Shown here piece by piece: positions 63,102 through 64,000 of a DNA stretch of 64,000 nucleotides. Origin of the DNA: Streptomyces sp. NRRL F-5135 (GTDB lineage Bacteria > Actinomycetota > Actinomycetes > Streptomycetales > Streptomycetaceae); NCBI RefSeq assembly GCF_000719775.1, contig NZ_JOHR01000027.1, positions 5,117 to 69,116 on the forward strand, read 5' to 3'. The first letter of the stretch is position 1; every line of letters starts with the position of its first letter. The notes beneath the pieces are model-generated. The model was not told the origin of the DNA. It saw nothing but the letters and a program-made list of their open reading frames with translations, and made no database searches. Both the position numbers and the translations under genes were made by a program.

Positions 63102-63941
63102 TTACTTGTTGGCGCCGAGCTCGATCGGCACGCCGACGAGCGAGCCGTACTCGGTCCACGAACCGTCGTAGTTCTTGACGTTCTCGACGCCGAGCAGCTC
63201 GTGCAGGACGAACCAGGTCAGCGCCGAGCGCTCACCGATCCGGCAGTAGGCGACGGTGTCCTTGGCCAGGTCGATCCGCTCGGCCTCGTACAGGGCCTTG
63301 AGCTCGTCGTCCGACTTGAACGTGCCGTCGTCGTTGGCGTTCTTGGACCACGGGATGTTGCGGGCGGTGGGGATGTGGCCCGGACGCTGCGACTGCTCCT
63401 GCGGCAGGTGCGCGGGAGCGAGCAGCTTGCCGCTGAACTCGTCGGGGGACCGCACGTCGACCAGGTTCTTCGTGCCGATCGCGGCGACGGCGTCGTCGCG
63501 GAAGGCGCGGATCGAGGTGTCCTGCGGCTTGGCCTTGTACGCGGTGGCGGGGCGCTCCGGGACGGCCTCGACCAGGTCGCGGGAGTCCAGCTCCCACTTC
63601 TTGCGGCCGCCGTCGAGGAGCTTGACCGACTCGTGGCCGTACAGCTTGAAGTACCAGTAGGCGTAGGACGCGAACCAGTTGTTGTTGCCGCCGTAGAGGA
63701 CGACCGTGTCGTCGTTGGCGATGCCCTTGGCCGACAGGAGCTTCTCGAAGCCCTCCTGGTCGACGAAGTCACGCCGGACGGGGTCCTGGAGGTCCTGCTT
63801 CCAGTCGATCTTCACGGCGTTCTTGATGTGGTTCTTGTCGTACGCGGAGGTGTCCTCGTCGACCTCGACGACGACCACCTTGGGGTCGTCGAGGTGGGCC
63901 TCGACCCAGTCGGCGTCTACCAGGACGTCGCTGCGGCTCAT
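63102..63941 (-). CDS. Thiosulfate sulfurtransferase (rhodanese)
   Basis: 279 residues; GGAGGAG before ATG 63941. Two rhodanese domains; the second has the active Cys in AYCRIGERSALT, with CRIGERS as the six-residue loop. Transfers sulphur from thiosulfate to cyanide or other acceptors; in actinobacteria the gene is often called cysA or sseA. In an operon with DUF1416. Confidence 0.93.
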   Translation of the reverse strand: MSRSDVLVDADWVEAHLDDPKVVVVEVDEDTSAYDKNHIKNAVKIDWKQDLQDPVRRDFVDQEGFEKLLSAKGIANDDTVVLYGGNNNWFASYAYWYFKLYGHESVKLLDGGRKKWELDSRDLVEAVPERPATAYKAKPQDTSIRAFRDDAVAAIGTKNLVDVRSPDEFSGKLLAPAHLPQEQSQRPGHIPTARNIPWSKNANDDGTFKSDDELKALYEAERIDLAKDTVAYCRIGERSALTWFVLHELLGVENVKNYDGSWTEYGSLVGVPIELGANK

Positions 63942-64000
63942 GCTGTTTCTCCTCCGGGGCAGTGTGCGGCGGGATGCTGCGGGCGGGTGGGGGCGGGCGG

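Overview
The window is high-GC actinobacterial chromosome, almost certainly Streptomyces. The signs are very high third-position GC, frequent GTG and occasional TTG starts, the mycothiol genes mshA and mshD, a WhiG anti-sigma factor (RsiG), a nickel-type Fur regulator, and gene order that I recall from the SCO4126-SCO4204 part of S. coelicolor (memory only, not checked). There are no rRNA, tRNA, CRISPR or prophage genes. Nearly all of the window is ordinary chromosome; the one clear accessory patch is about 40.4-44 kb.

Layout. 1-8.3 kb: a type IV secretion-like cluster. It has a VirD4-like N-terminus cut by the window edge, a VirB4-type ATPase, an SCO6880-family protein, a polytopic VirB6-like protein, a VirB8/TcpC-like protein and a small two-helix protein, with a divergent lytic transglycosylase-NlpC/P60 fusion. 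8.5-14.8 kb: PAP2 phosphatase, class F sortase with a secreted partner, a Tat lipoprotein flavin oxidase, a lipoprotein and small proteins. 14.8-26.4 kb: a CsoR-type metal sensor and a phosphate block (DUF47-Pit; ppk-CHAD-Nudix; pstSCAB with a PHO box). 26.4-31.9 kb: GntR-ABC operon, mshD and a secreted 5'-nucleotidase. 32-40.3 kb: sigma factor with CU044_5270 partner, MFS exporter, YbjN protein, mshA, methyltransferase, NlpC/P60 protein.

40.4-49.5 kb: a decayed Rpn-type gene, a DUF4242 protein, a MerR-PP2C fusion, a direct-repeat-flanked segment with a transposase-like remnant, then a TetR/SGNH-hydrolase operon divergent from an FBP (FusB-like) gene, two VOC proteins, a WYL regulator and a GNAT. 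49.7-56.4 kb: XRE regulator, HbhA-like protein, DUF2516, receiver-PP2C phosphatase, and TetR with a DrrAB-like ABC exporter. 56.4-64 kb: Eis-like acetyltransferase, rsiG, dtd, ygfZ, nur, nitrobindin, a 33-residue membrane peptide, DsrE, DUF3099, DUF1416 and thiosulfate sulfurtransferase.

How the genes work together. The phosphate block covers low-affinity uptake (Pit), high-affinity uptake (Pst), polyphosphate storage (Ppk, CHAD) and phosphate scavenging (5'-nucleotidase); the PHO box upstream of pstS is visible. Several regulators sit beside a clean inverted repeat: CsoR (15344-15362), GntR (28774-28797), TetR (45878-45900 and 54288-54302) and XRE (49726-49755). Several genes have a -10 hexamer only 6-7 nt before the start codon, which points to leaderless mRNAs.
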